Part shown: one piece after another, positions 17,441 through 25,373 of the stretch | How positions within the stretch are numbered: the stretch's first letter is position 1 | Layout of the letters: every line of letters starts with the position of its first letter | Origin: Gemmataceae bacterium | GTDB lineage: Bacteria > Planctomycetota > Planctomycetia > Gemmatales > Gemmataceae | DNA: 38,298 nt | Direction: 5' to 3' | Assembly: GCA_022842245.1 (NCBI GenBank) | Contig: JALHPZ010000045.1 | Coordinates: forward strand, 1-38,298 | Translations under genes and position numbers: made by a program | The notes under the pieces: generated by a model | Database searches by the model: none | What the model saw: the letters and a program-made list of their open reading frames with translations, nothing else | Told to the model about the DNA's origin: nothing

Positions 17441-18628
17441 GTGGGAACCTTGAGATTTACACAGAAGCGGCTGGAAGAACTCCAATGTCCCCCCGGAAAA
17501 CCGAACATTTACGTTCACGACGCCGACACGAAGGGCCTGACGCTCTACGTTTCGCAGAGTGGCGTGAAGTCGTTCTATCTGTACAAGCGGATCGGCGGCA
17601 AACCGACGCGGTTGAAACTTGGCCGATGGCCGGATGAACTCAGTATCGACGACGCGCGGCGGGAAGCGGTGAAGGCGTCGGGCGAAGTGGCGAAGGGAAA
17701 CAATCCGCACCGTGACCGGTTGACCGCCCGACGGGAAACGACGCTCGGCGAACTCTGGACGATCCACCTCGAACATGCTCGACAGCATAACCGCCCGTCG
17801 TCGGTCGCAGAGAACGAATCCCAGTACCGGACTCACCTCGAACGGTGGGCGGGTCGCAGGCTCTCCGAAATCACGCGGGCCGACGTGGAACGACTTCACC
17901 GATCCATCGGCGAGAAGTCGGGCAAGTACGCGGCCAATCGGATGTTGGCATTGCTCTCGCATATGTACCGCGTGACGGCAACGCGGATCGGATTCGCCGG
18001 GCCGAACCCGTGCGCCGGAATCGAGAAGTTCAAGGAACGATCCCGCGACCGATACTTGACATCGGAGGAATTGCCTAAGTTCTTCGCCGCGCTCGATCAG
18101 GAACCGGAAATCTTCCGCGACCTCTTCCGGATGGCATTGTTGACCGGGGCGCGTCGGAGCAACCTACAGGCGATGGCGTGGGTCGACGTGGACTTGTCCC
18201 GCAAGGTCTGGTCGATTCCGGCCGATGATGCGAAGGCGGGCGAACCGATCCACGTCCCCATCGTGGGCGAAGCGGCGGAGATTTTGACCCGGCGGCGGAA
18301 CGCCGACCCAAACGGCGAATACGTGTTTCCCTCTCGCGGGGCGACCGGGCACATCGTCGAAATCAAATCGAGTTGGGACCGGATCACGAAGCGGGCGGGC
18401 ATCACGGGCCTGCGTCCGCACGACCTTCGGCGATCGACCGGCTCTTGGCTGGCGGCGGCAGGCGTCTCGCTCCCGATCATCGGTAAGCTACTCGGCCATC
18501 GGAACGCCAGCACGACGCAGGTCTATGCTCGGCTCGCCCTCGACCCGGTTCGAGAGGGCGTACTGGCGGGAACATCTGCGATGATGGCGGCGGCACGGGC
18601 GAAGCCGACGGAAGGGGGAACCCAATGA
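17441..18628 (+). CDS. Tyrosine recombinase (phage-type integrase)
   Basis: The frame opens at a TTG (17402), but I prefer the GTG at 17441, which has AAGGG eight bases upstream and begins V-GTLRFTQKRLEELQ; that makes 395 residues. An N-terminal arm-binding domain (YVHDADTKGLTLYV) and a SAM-like core-binding domain (about 100-190) lead to the catalytic domain: Arg in TGARRSNL, HxxR in RPHDLRRST, the second His in GHRNASTTQ and the nucleophile Tyr in TQVYARL. All the usual active-site residues can be found, so it should be active. It integrates and excises the element at the adjacent tRNA-Lys end. A small ORF overlaps its stop by four bases (ATGA). Confidence 0.93.
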   Translation: MGTLRFTQKRLEELQCPPGKPNIYVHDADTKGLTLYVSQSGVKSFYLYKRIGGKPTRLKLGRWPDELSIDDARREAVKASGEVAKGNNPHRDRLTARRETTLGELWTIHLEHARQHNRPSSVAENESQYRTHLERWAGRRLSEITRADVERLHRSIGEKSGKYAANRMLALLSHMYRVTATRIGFAGPNPCAGIEKFKERSRDRYLTSEELPKFFAALDQEPEIFRDLFRMALLTGARRSNLQAMAWVDVDLSRKVWSIPADDAKAGEPIHVPIVGEAAEILTRRRNADPNGEYVFPSRGATGHIVEIKSSWDRITKRAGITGLRPHDLRRSTGSWLAAAGVSLPIIGKLLGHRNASTTQVYARLALDPVREGVLAGTSAMMAAARAKPTEGGTQ

Positions 18629-18708
18629 GCAACGATCCGAACCCGAAGGCGACCGAAGCGGCCATTCAGTACGTTCGCACCTGGCGATGGAAGGCCCGAC
18701 CATCGTAA
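18625..18708 (+). CDS. 27-residue ORF coupled to the integrase
   Basis: It starts in the ATGA that overlaps the integrase stop, with GAAGGGGG upstream, and encodes MSNDPNPKATEAAIQYVRTW plus seven residues. No family recognised. It overlaps the next small frame out of register, so it may be the first exon-like piece of a frameshifted gene. Confidence 0.35.
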   Translation: MSNDPNPKATEAAIQYVRTWRWKARPS

Positions 18709-19151
18709 CGTGGGCGAAGCTACACGACTTTCACTTGCGTGAACGCATTCCCGAAGCGAACATTGAAGCGGTGGCGTTTCGGCTCGTGGGCAATGGGTTA
18801 CTCTCTCCGCGAAAGCGATAAATCCGTACGGGCGAACGCGAGCGGCAGTGGTCGATGCTATTGCAAGACCTGGACAGCTCGTGTGACATCTTTCCGGCGG
18901 CGCTCGACATTCCTGAGCCGAAGACGAAACGGAAGCCGGAGCCGAAGGCGCAGCTACCGGGCGACAAGGCGACGCTCTACCGGGCGATTGAGGACCGACT
19001 GCGCGACAAAGCGAAACCCGCCGACATCAAGAAAGAACTGGGCCAGGCCATCAACCAATACATCAAGGTAACTGACAAGCGGAATAGACCAGACGCTATC
19101 ATCAAGGATGTCCGCGAGGCCATGCGGCGGAAACCGAAAGGCACGAATTAA
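18687..19151 (+). pseudogene. Unrecognised element gene interrupted by a stop (18819-18821)
   Basis: A frame from the ATG at 18687 (MEGPTIVTWAKLHDFHLRER) runs 44 codons to a TAA, then stays open in the same frame. A second ATG at 18855 begins a 98-residue product (MLLQDLDSSCDIFPAALDIP) with a Lys/Pro-rich middle and a helical, basic end (ADIKKELGQAINQYIKV). The segment between the TAA and the second ATG reads as protein too (IRTGERERQWS), which suggests one ancestral gene. Alternatively the 98-residue part is an independent gene with a weak start. No known family; a DNA-binding accessory role is only a guess from position and charge. Confidence 0.4.
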
Positions 19152-19270
19152 CCGCGTTCGGAATTCGTGCCGAAGTTTTTTACTTCTGCATTTCGCCAAG
19201 CATTTCAAATCAATTCGCACTCTCCCCGTCGGCACGAAATCGGCACGAATTGATTCTTGGAATTCGTGAT
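19140..19270. repeat. Cluster of GGCACGAATT repeats in both orientations
   Basis: GGCACGAATT lies at 19140-19149 and 19242-19251, its complement AATTCGTGCC at 19162-19171, a one-mismatch copy GGCACGAAAT at 19231-19240 and AATTCGTGAT at 19261-19270; AATTCGCAC near 19212 is a weaker relative. Five to six sites in 130 bp directly before the HTH and RepA-like genes look like operators or origin iterons. Confidence 0.65.
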
Positions 19271-19326
19271 GGGCTAACCCGCGTCTAGTGGCGTGTTGGC
19301 AATCAGCATCCATTACGGGGGACGCC

Positions 19327-19545
19327 ATGATAACGACAGACAAAATGCTCACCGATGACGAAGCGGCGGAAATGCTCGGCCTGCGACCTCAGACATTGGC
19401 CGTCTGGCGCTGCACGGGCCGGAACTCCCTTCCCTACGTCCAACTCGGCCGCGCCATCCGATACCGGGCCAGCGACGTGCAAGCATTCATCGAAGCGAAC
19501 ACGAAGGGCAAGCCGACGCCGAAGCGCGAAAAGCAAACCGCATAA
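19327..19545 (+). CDS. Excisionase-like helix-turn-helix protein
   Basis: 72 residues from the ATG of MITTDKMLTDDEAAEMLGLR, which has GGGGGAC upstream; an ATG-like start 39 bases earlier has no such site. It is a single winged HTH of the MerR/AlpA/excisionase sort (PF12728-like): DDEAAEMLGLRPQTLAVWR, then LPYVQLGRAIRYRASDVQAF, and a basic tail. It probably directs excision or regulates the element, and the GGCACGAATT repeats upstream are its natural candidate sites. Confidence 0.8.
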   Translation: MITTDKMLTDDEAAEMLGLRPQTLAVWRCTGRNSLPYVQLGRAIRYRASDVQAFIEANTKGKPTPKREKQTA

Positions 19546-19634
19546 ACGACACCGGCCGCGCCCCTGGCAGGGCCGGCCGGCAAGTCATCGCATCAACAGC
19601 AAACCCACGCGGCACGACCCACGCGAGTTGACAT

Positions 19635-21503
19635 ATGATACGCGATTCCGACCCAGGCGATCAAGTCCTGCCGCACGACCGCGATGCGGAACGCGCATTG
19701 TTGGCGGCGATGCTCAACGCGCCCGATTGTATCCCGTCCGTCTCGGCCGTACTGGACGCAGGCGATCTGTTCTGCGACGGGCACCAACGCATCTACGCAG
19801 CCGTAGAAGACTGCTATCGTGGCGGGGCCGTGCCGGATGCTCCGCTCGTGTCCGGTGCGCTCTCACGCGAGGGCCGGCTGGCCGACATCGGCGGCATCGA
19901 ATACCTGGCCGACCTCATCACCGGATTCGGCACTGGTGCCAACGCACTGCACTACGCCAACATCGTCCGCGAACACGCCATCCGGCGGAAGGCGATCCAC
20001 GCGGCGACGGTGCTGCTCCGCGACGCGAGCGACCCGCGACGACCGGCACGGCAGATACTGGACGGGTGGGGCGAAGCGTTCGCGAGTATCAAGGCGCGGG
20101 CGGACCGGGGGACGGAGACTCAATTCAAAATCTACAGTGACGCCGAATTCCGGGCCGGCGACTTCCGCCCGAATTGGCTCATCAAGAATGTACTGGTCCG
20201 GGGCGAACCGTGCGGCATCGGCGCGGCGATGAAATCCCTGAAGACAAGTCTCGCCTGCGACATGGCGCTTTCGCTCGCGACCGGCACGCCGTTCGTCGGC
20301 ACGTTTGAAGTCGTCGCGCCGGTGGGCACGCTGTTCCTGAGCGGCGAGTCTGGACGCGGCACAACTCAGATGCTCCGCAATCGCGTGATGGACGCGAAGG
20401 TATTGCACGACACGGACCTCGACCGCATGTACTGGATGTTCGATACGCCACAACTCGACGACGTTCGGGGAATGACACAACTGGTCGAAGAGTACACCAA
20501 GCGCGACGTCGTTGTGGCCATCCTGGACCCGCTCTACCTGATGTTCGGCAACGTTGACCCCGCGAATATCTTCGCAGCGGGGCAGGCGCTGCGGACTGTG
20601 GCGAGGCTGTTCTCCGAACGGGGCATCACGCCGATTCTGATTCATCACGCGAAGCGATCGCTAAAGCCTGGCGACAAGATGGAACTGGCCGACCTCTCGC
20701 ACGCGGGCTTCGCCGAATTCGTACGGCAATGGTTGCTCATCAATCGGAACAACGAGTACCAGTACGACGGGCGACACAGCCTCAATCTGCGGATCGGTGG
20801 CAGCGCCGGGCACAGCGGCGAATACGTCGTCGAAGTGGACGAAGGAACGCTCGGCGAGGACTTTACGGGCCGCAAGTGGGGCGTGGCCGTGCAACCGGCG
20901 GCAGAGTCGCGGCAGGCGAAGGTTGACGACCGCGAAGAGCGCAAGGCGGAACAAGCAAGCCAAGCGGTCCTACGCGAGAACGCGAAGCTCCTGGATGCCA
21001 TCGATAAGGAAACCGAAAAGGGCGAAGCCGGGGCAACGAAGAACGCAATCCTCATCCGGTGCGGGTGGAAGTCCGCGAAGGCGGCGGAAGTCATCAATCG
21101 TTTGCTCGGCGACGGACAAATCGAACCGCACGACTTCCAGAAAGGTATCGGCAGCAACGCCAAGCGCCCCGTGGTCGGGTACCGTCGGCCGGTCAAAGTG
21201 GAGCAATCGGACATCCCATTCGATTACCAAGCCAACCATGCCGGACCATGCCGGGAAAATGACGACCTTCCGGGATGCCCGGCATGGTCTGGACCAACGA
21301 CCGAACCATCCCCGGACCATGCTGGGTGGGAAGCCTCTCTCTATAGAGAGGCTCCCACGGTCCGGGATGGTATGGTCTGCAACACGAACCAACCATCCTC
21401 TACGAAGAAAGCCTCATCGAAATCGAAACGCAAGTCCCGCAAGGCGGAAGACCACACCAGCAAGTTGAGGGACAAAGACGGAAGTATCCCCTCAGCCATC
21501 TGA
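19635..21503 (+). CDS. DnaB-N / RepA-like AAA ATPase, replication protein of the element
   Basis: 622 residues. An N-terminal DnaB-type domain (about 10-115: DRDAERALLAAMLNAPDCIP, DLFCDGHQRIYAAVEDCY) is followed by a RecA-fold ATPase like plasmid RepA/AAA_25 (about 170-420). Its phosphate loop is the Lys-rich variant GIGAAMKSLKTSLACDMAL instead of GxxxxGKT; this form is common in RepA-like element proteins, so I do not call it dead. Walker B is VVVAILDPLYLMFG, and ILIHHAKRS follows. A winged-helix-like part (NAILIRCGWKSAKAAEVINR) precedes a low-complexity Ser/Lys tail. It is likely a helicase or helicase loader for element replication. The tail is encoded over repeats and a hairpin (21235-21358). 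Confidence 0.8.
   Translation: MIRDSDPGDQVLPHDRDAERALLAAMLNAPDCIPSVSAVLDAGDLFCDGHQRIYAAVEDCYRGGAVPDAPLVSGALSREGRLADIGGIEYLADLITGFGTGANALHYANIVREHAIRRKAIHAATVLLRDASDPRRPARQILDGWGEAFASIKARADRGTETQFKIYSDAEFRAGDFRPNWLIKNVLVRGEPCGIGAAMKSLKTSLACDMALSLATGTPFVGTFEVVAPVGTLFLSGESGRGTTQMLRNRVMDAKVLHDTDLDRMYWMFDTPQLDDVRGMTQLVEEYTKRDVVVAILDPLYLMFGNVDPANIFAAGQALRTVARLFSERGITPILIHHAKRSLKPGDKMELADLSHAGFAEFVRQWLLINRNNEYQYDGRHSLNLRIGGSAGHSGEYVVEVDEGTLGEDFTGRKWGVAVQPAAESRQAKVDDREERKAEQASQAVLRENAKLLDAIDKETEKGEAGATKNAILIRCGWKSAKAAEVINRLLGDGQIEPHDFQKGIGSNAKRPVVGYRRPVKVEQSDIPFDYQANHAGPCRENDDLPGCPAWSGPTTEPSPDHAGWEASLYREAPTVRDGMVCNTNQPSSTKKASSKSKRKSRKAEDHTSKLRDKDGSIPSAI
21235..21358. repeat. ACCATGCCGG repeats and a 14-bp hairpin inside the 3' end of the ATPase gene
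   Basis: ACCATGCCGG is repeated perfectly in tandem (21235-21254), inverted at 21279-21288, and once with a mismatch at 21316-21325. A stem-loop follows at once: GTGGG (21326-21330), a bulged A, AGCCTCTCT, loop CTAT, AGAGAGGCT, CCCAC (to 21358), 14 paired bases. The arrangement looks like a replication origin or primosome site more than coding constraint. Confidence 0.6.
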
Positions 21504-21527
21504 ACTGACCTTGCGCCCGGGTGTCGC

Positions 21528-22583
21528 GTGTCGTACACCTTTGGCATGACGCCGGCCTCGCTCGATCCCGCGTTCCTCGCCGCCTTCCGCGCCGGCACCC
21601 TCACCGAAGATCAAGCCGACCTCTTCCTCAATCGCGATCCCCTCGAAGTCCGATTCCTCCTCCTCCAACTCAGCGCCGCCATCGCCGGCTCCGGACAGCC
21701 CGGACCCCACACGCCCTCCGGAAGCGTGCCGCCCTACCTCAAGCCATCCGCGAAGTCACGCTCGGCCAAGGTCGGTGCCCAACCCGGGCACCCCGGACAC
21801 ACCCGCCCCACGCCCACCCGCATCGACCGACGCGAAACCCACCAACTCCCCGCCTGCCCGTGCTGCCACGGGCCGCTCCAACGCACCGGTCGCACCCGCA
21901 CCCGCCTCGTCGAAGACCTCCCCGACGACCTCCGCAGCGAAGTCGTCGAACACACGATCCACCGCGACTGGTGCCCGGCCTGCCGGAAACAGGTCGAGCC
22001 GACGGTGCCCGACGCCCTGCCGAAGTGCACCCTCGGCCACAGCGCCGTCGCCCTCGCCGCCTGGCTCCACTACGGTCTCGGCACCACCACCCGCCAGATC
22101 GTCGACGTCTTCAACGGCCACCTGCAACTGAAGGTCAGCGAGGGCGGCCTCACCGAGATCTGGCACCGACTCGCCGCCGTCCTGACGCCGTGGTACGAGC
22201 AGATCCATCGCGAGTGCCTCGCCGCCTCGGTGCTGCACGCCGACGAGACCGGCTGGCGCGTGAAGGGCCATACCTGGTGGCTGTGGTGCGCCACGACGCC
22301 GGCGAGCACCTACTACTGGATCGACGACAACCGCGGCCACGACTCGCTGAACCAGTTCTTCGCCGAGGAGTTCGCGGTCGTGCTCGTGACCGACTTCTGG
22401 AGAGCCTACGACGCCTTCGCCCCGCGGTCGCAGAAGTGCTGGGCGCACCTGCTGCGGGACGTGGCGGCGCTCGACGATCGCCCGAGCGAGTCGCGGGCGG
22501 CGTTCGCTCCGCCGGACCTCGCCAACGTGGATTTTTTGGGTTCTCGCATTACCACCCGGCGAGAGCCGGCCACCGGTCTGTGA
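21528..22583 (+). pseudogene. tnpC: IS66-family transposase, 3' truncated
   Basis: Starts at a GTG (or ATG 21546). It has the IS66 layout: an N-terminal helical part, the basic linker VGAQPGHPGHTRP, a zinc-binding segment with CPCC and WCPAC, then the DDE domain with LHADETGWRVKG (first Asp) and VTDFWRAYDAF (second Asp), and CWAHLLRDV. The frame breaks off soon after that, near base 22525, and the last ~18 residues (VDFLGSRITTRREPATGL) are unrelated sequence. Normal IS66 transposases have about 480-520 residues, so the catalytic Glu region is lost and the protein should be inactive. The accessory genes tnpA and tnpB and clear terminal repeats are not seen. Confidence 0.85.
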
Positions 22584-22640
22584 GTCTCACAATAATCGCG
22601 CGAAACGGCGCCCAGCGTTTGGGGTCCACCTCTCTTGGCG
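22525..22640. other. Junction segment between two broken genes, with a hairpin
   Basis: This ~115-bp stretch belongs neither to the IS66 gene nor, recognisably, to the esterase. It holds a 9-bp stem GGTTCTCGC / GCGAGAGCC (22539-22547, 22559-22567; one G-T pair) and the nested stem CCGGC-GAGA-GCCGG. It may be the end of a repeat or insertion that caused both truncations. Confidence 0.4.
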
Positions 22641-23320
22641 TGTTCCTGGAGCAACTTCGACACGCAATACTTCTCGAAGTTCACCTGAGTGGCGAAGACT
22701 TCGCAGCCATTCGAGAGCGTTTCCCGCATCAGCGGCGCGTCGAACGTCAGCACCTTACCAAACGTATCCGGGTTCCGCAGGATCAGCTAATACGCGCCCG
22801 CCCCTGACTTGCTGAACCCCAATAGCAACCACCCGTCCCGCTCGGCTCGCACCAGGTACGTCTTCTCGATCAGCGGGACGACGGCCTTGAGGAGGTGGCT
22901 TTCCTGACGCAGTTCCTGTTTCGTTGGGTGGTCGGCGTACCACGGCAGCGTGGAGAACGTAGGAGCGACGAACACGGCTTGAAACGTGTTGTGCAGGTCG
23001 TGCTTCTTGATTTCCAGCAGGCCGTTGCCGAACTTGGCGTCGTCCGTGGGTTCGACCGGCAGGATGTACACCACCGGGTACTTCATTCCCTTCTCCAGAC
23101 GATCCGGCACCAAGACGCGAACCGGCAGCTTGCCCGACTGGTACGGCGATTCCAGTTGATGGACGAAGAAGCCGTTGGCGTCTTTTGTGGCATTGTCGGC
23201 AGCGGGTGTTGGCTTCGCCGGTTGCGTGACGGCAACCGGATGTGCGAGCAGGACGACGGACACCAGAATCGCGAGGCGCGACAACCGGAACGACCGCACA
23301 TCGAATTTGAGCATCGACAC
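22640..23320 (-). pseudogene. Secreted alpha/beta-hydrolase (esterase), nonsense mutated and 3' truncated
   Basis: Starts at a GTG preceded by GGAGGAG, with a signal peptide (RLAILVSVVLLAHPVAV). It resembles the esterase-D/feruloyl-esterase fold: LPVRVLVPDRLEKGMKYPVV, FQAVFVAPTFSTLPWYADHP, and the nucleophile elbow GFSKSGAG. A TAG at 22787-22789 follows GAGAY. The same frame then goes on with protein-like sequence (LILRNPDTFGKVLTFDAPLM) for about 45 codons before similarity fades near 22640. The acid and His of the catalytic triad lie beyond the stop, so the 177-residue product should be inactive. A Ser codon TCG changed to TAG is the simplest explanation. The gene runs into the junction next to the truncated IS66. 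Confidence 0.75.
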
Positions 23321-23336
23321 GTTTGCTCCTCCAGAT

Positions 23337-23400
23337 CGCGCGACTATCGAATGAGTTTCACTGGTACGGCGAATCGGAATTCGCCTCGGCGGGCTGAACG
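23337..23400 (-). pseudogene. Remnant 3' tail of a second PDZ-protein gene
   Basis: Just upstream of the esterase, the minus strand reads ARRGEFRFAVPVKLIR then TAG. The last 30 bases match the 3' end of the Trx/PDZ gene at 26927 (VPMKLIP, TAG) at 24 of 30 positions, including bases after the stop. It looks like the leftover end of a paralogous gene. Confidence 0.4.
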
Positions 23401-23454
23401 ATTGCTGCGGCGATTACTCTCGGCGTCACTCCTGCCAGCCGAACGGGATTCATC

Positions 23455-24537
23455 CTACACTCTCCGCAGCCAGCCCTCGATTCCGCCGCGACCGGTACGG
23501 TCCATCCAGCGGAAGAGGAAGTACGACGCGATCAGAAACACTGCTGCGAGCGGGAGAGTCGCCCACACCGGCATCGCCTTCATCCAGAACTCCGTCGGCT
23601 CGCTCCCCGCGATCACCCCGTACACCCAAAGCGGCCAAAGGTGAACGACGTGGTGGAGAACGTAGATCGAGAGCGAGTACTTGCTGAACACCGACGCGAT
23701 GGCGAGGAGGCGCGTGCCCTCCAGCGACTCGGCCCGAGGGTCCACCCACCGGTGGACGAGTGAGAACGTCAATAAGGCGAACCCGATCGTCCCGATCACG
23801 TACTCGACGGACGGTGGGAACATCGTCCACCCCCGTAGTACCCACACCCCGAACAAGTCCGGCGCGAACCTCCGAAGCGCCACGCAAGCCAACGCCAGCC
23901 CCAGCATTCCGGCCCCGATCAGGGCCGTCCGCCCCGTCGGCGGTTCCTCGCCGGGTCCGCCCGCGAAGAACGCTCTCCCGGCCACGTAGCCGACGAGCGG
24001 ATACGCCAGCCAGGGGAACAGCGGGAAGTATCCGCATGCCAGGTAGCCGACCAGCAAGTCATACAAGGTCCAGTCCGGATCGAAGTGGGTATCGGGCCAG
24101 TAACTGTGGTAATCCGTCATCTCGCGTAGCACCGGGGCGAGGGCGAACGTGGCGGCCGCCATGACCAGTGGGGCGGCGGGGGGCAGGTTGCGTGCGACGT
24201 TCAGAACGAAGAACGCCGTCCCGATCAGTGTGAGTACGTCCCAGTTAAACGTGTCGCCCGGTAGCCAGATCAGGACGTTGAACGCGAACCCAAGGACGAA
24301 CAGGAAGACCCCACGGCGCGCGGTCACGCGGGAGATCTCCGAGTCATCTTTCCCCTTCGCCTCCTGGGCGTTCACCCACAGGCGGTAACTCACCCCGGCG
24401 AGGAAGGTAAACAGCGGTGCGCCGAACCCCGCCGGCGTCCAGACGGCTCCCGCCAAATTCTCGAGGAAGTGGACGAGTACCATCAGAACGATGGCGAACG
24501 TCCGCAGGATGTCGATGGAGACGTATCGCACGGTCAC
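23455..24537 (-). CDS. HGSNAT/DUF1624-type membrane acyltransferase
   Basis: I start it at the GTG at 24537, whose GTGA overlaps the stop of the upstream gene; a longer frame to 24606 lies inside that gene. The 360-residue product has about nine to ten membrane helices. The N-terminal signature YVSIDILRTFAIVLMVLVHF contains the intramembrane His of the heparan-alpha-glucosaminide N-acetyltransferase/DUF1624 family, and GAPLFTFLAGVSYRLWV follows. Family members move acyl groups across the membrane onto sugars or other acceptors; the acceptor here is unknown. Coupling to the two upstream genes suggests one pathway. 134 bp with a PDZ-gene remnant separate it from the broken esterase. Confidence 0.8.
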   Translation of the reverse strand: MTVRYVSIDILRTFAIVLMVLVHFLENLAGAVWTPAGFGAPLFTFLAGVSYRLWVNAQEAKGKDDSEISRVTARRGVFLFVLGFAFNVLIWLPGDTFNWDVLTLIGTAFFVLNVARNLPPAAPLVMAAATFALAPVLREMTDYHSYWPDTHFDPDWTLYDLLVGYLACGYFPLFPWLAYPLVGYVAGRAFFAGGPGEEPPTGRTALIGAGMLGLALACVALRRFAPDLFGVWVLRGWTMFPPSVEYVIGTIGFALLTFSLVHRWVDPRAESLEGTRLLAIASVFSKYSLSIYVLHHVVHLWPLWVYGVIAGSEPTEFWMKAMPVWATLPLAAVFLIASYFLFRWMDRTGRGGIEGWLRRV

Positions 24538-25373
24538 TTCCCCGCCGACAGTAACTCGACCGTAACCAGAATGGTTTGGGCCAGGAGAAGGACGATGATG
24601 ATCCACTCGAGGGTGTGGCCGGTGCGGGCGATCAGGTACTCACTCGCCTTCTGCCCGCATCCCTCGTAGACGCGCTCGAACACTTCGAGTTGGGTGTCGA
24701 GTGACTCGACCCGGTGGGCCATGCGGACACGCTCGCGGAGCCGCTCATTAAGTTGGGTCGCGAGCGTTGGCGGGTGGGCGTGTGGGGCGAGGACAAACGG
24801 GGCGATACGGGCCAGCCGCGTGCGAAGGGTGAATACCCGGCGGAACCGCGCGGCCAACTGGCGGCGGAGCCGAACCGACTGCTCGGCGAATGCGAACGCA
24901 AGCGGCGTGTCGGCCTCCAGTTCCGGCCAGAGGGAGGCCAACTCTGTTTCGATCGCGCCGAGTTCGGCGTCGTAGTACGCGACCTCGACGGCTGCATTAC
25001 GGACCGCGTGGAGTCGGTCGGGGATTGCCACCACCGCCAACCGGGCGGGAGTCCAAACGACCTGCGCACCCTGGAGCATGAGGAGTTGCCCGGTTCGCTC
25101 CGCACCAGCCGTCGGAGGATCGGCCCAGTCCCGTATTTCCGCGAGCAGGTCCGGCTCCTCGTCAACGGTCGCCGGCACGGCGAGGACGAGCAGTTCGCCG
25201 CGCGCGGGCGTAGCGGCCGGATCGGTTCCGATCACGACCACCCGGCGGCCGAGCGCGGGTGGGAATTCGGCCAGGACCGTTTCCCCGGTGGCCGGCCCGG
25301 CGGCGAACGCGATCCGATGAAATTGTGCGCCCGCCGGCAGGGCAGACGAGGGAGCTTCGATCAACTCGGTCAC
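24534..25373 (-). CDS. DUF155/RMD1-like protein with a C-terminal membrane anchor
   Basis: 279 residues from a GTG whose GTGA overlaps the stop of the FAD oxidoreductase gene. The N-terminal half is mixed alpha/beta (HRIAFAAGPATGETVLAEFP, RRVVVIGTDPAATPARGELL). The second half is helical, with arginine-rich coils (LRRQLAARFRRVFTLRTRLA), and ends in a single hydrophobic helix (HTLEWIIIVLLLAQTILVTV) near the C-terminus. Late helices plus a LEW-III membrane end resemble DUF155/RMD1 proteins, but similarity is weak and I could not test it. It is probably tail-anchored with the bulk in the cytoplasm. Function unknown; it sits between a flavoprotein and an acyltransferase with overlapping reading frames. 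Confidence 0.65.
   Translation of the reverse strand: MTELIEAPSSALPAGAQFHRIAFAAGPATGETVLAEFPPALGRRVVVIGTDPAATPARGELLVLAVPATVDEEPDLLAEIRDWADPPTAGAERTGQLLMLQGAQVVWTPARLAVVAIPDRLHAVRNAAVEVAYYDAELGAIETELASLWPELEADTPLAFAFAEQSVRLRRQLAARFRRVFTLRTRLARIAPFVLAPHAHPPTLATQLNERLRERVRMAHRVESLDTQLEVFERVYEGCGQKASEYLIARTGHTLEWIIIVLLLAQTILVTVELLSAGK

Larger units (their letters stand above)
17251..22583 (+). mobile_element. Integrative element at tRNA-Lys (right end not resolved)
   Basis: The tRNA fragment, integrase, excisionase-like HTH protein, RepA-like ATPase and repeats together show an integrated plasmid- or phage-like element. No structural phage, relaxase or conjugation genes are seen. The right limit is unknown; I stop it at the truncated IS66 gene, but it could run on past the window. 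Confidence 0.6.

Noticed and set aside
20222..20260. Replication ATPase judged inactive because its Walker A lacks GKT
   Set aside because: The Lys-rich form (MKSLKTS) is what I expect in RepA-like element ATPases, and Walker B is intact.
22406..22753. 115-residue minus-strand ORF as a separate gene
   Set aside because: Its first part is the esterase frame after the TAG and its last part is the reverse side of the IS66 transposase.
22787..22789. TAG in the esterase read as pyrrolysine
   Set aside because: No sign of pyrrolysine use here; the gene is also truncated downstream, so a nonsense mutation is simpler.
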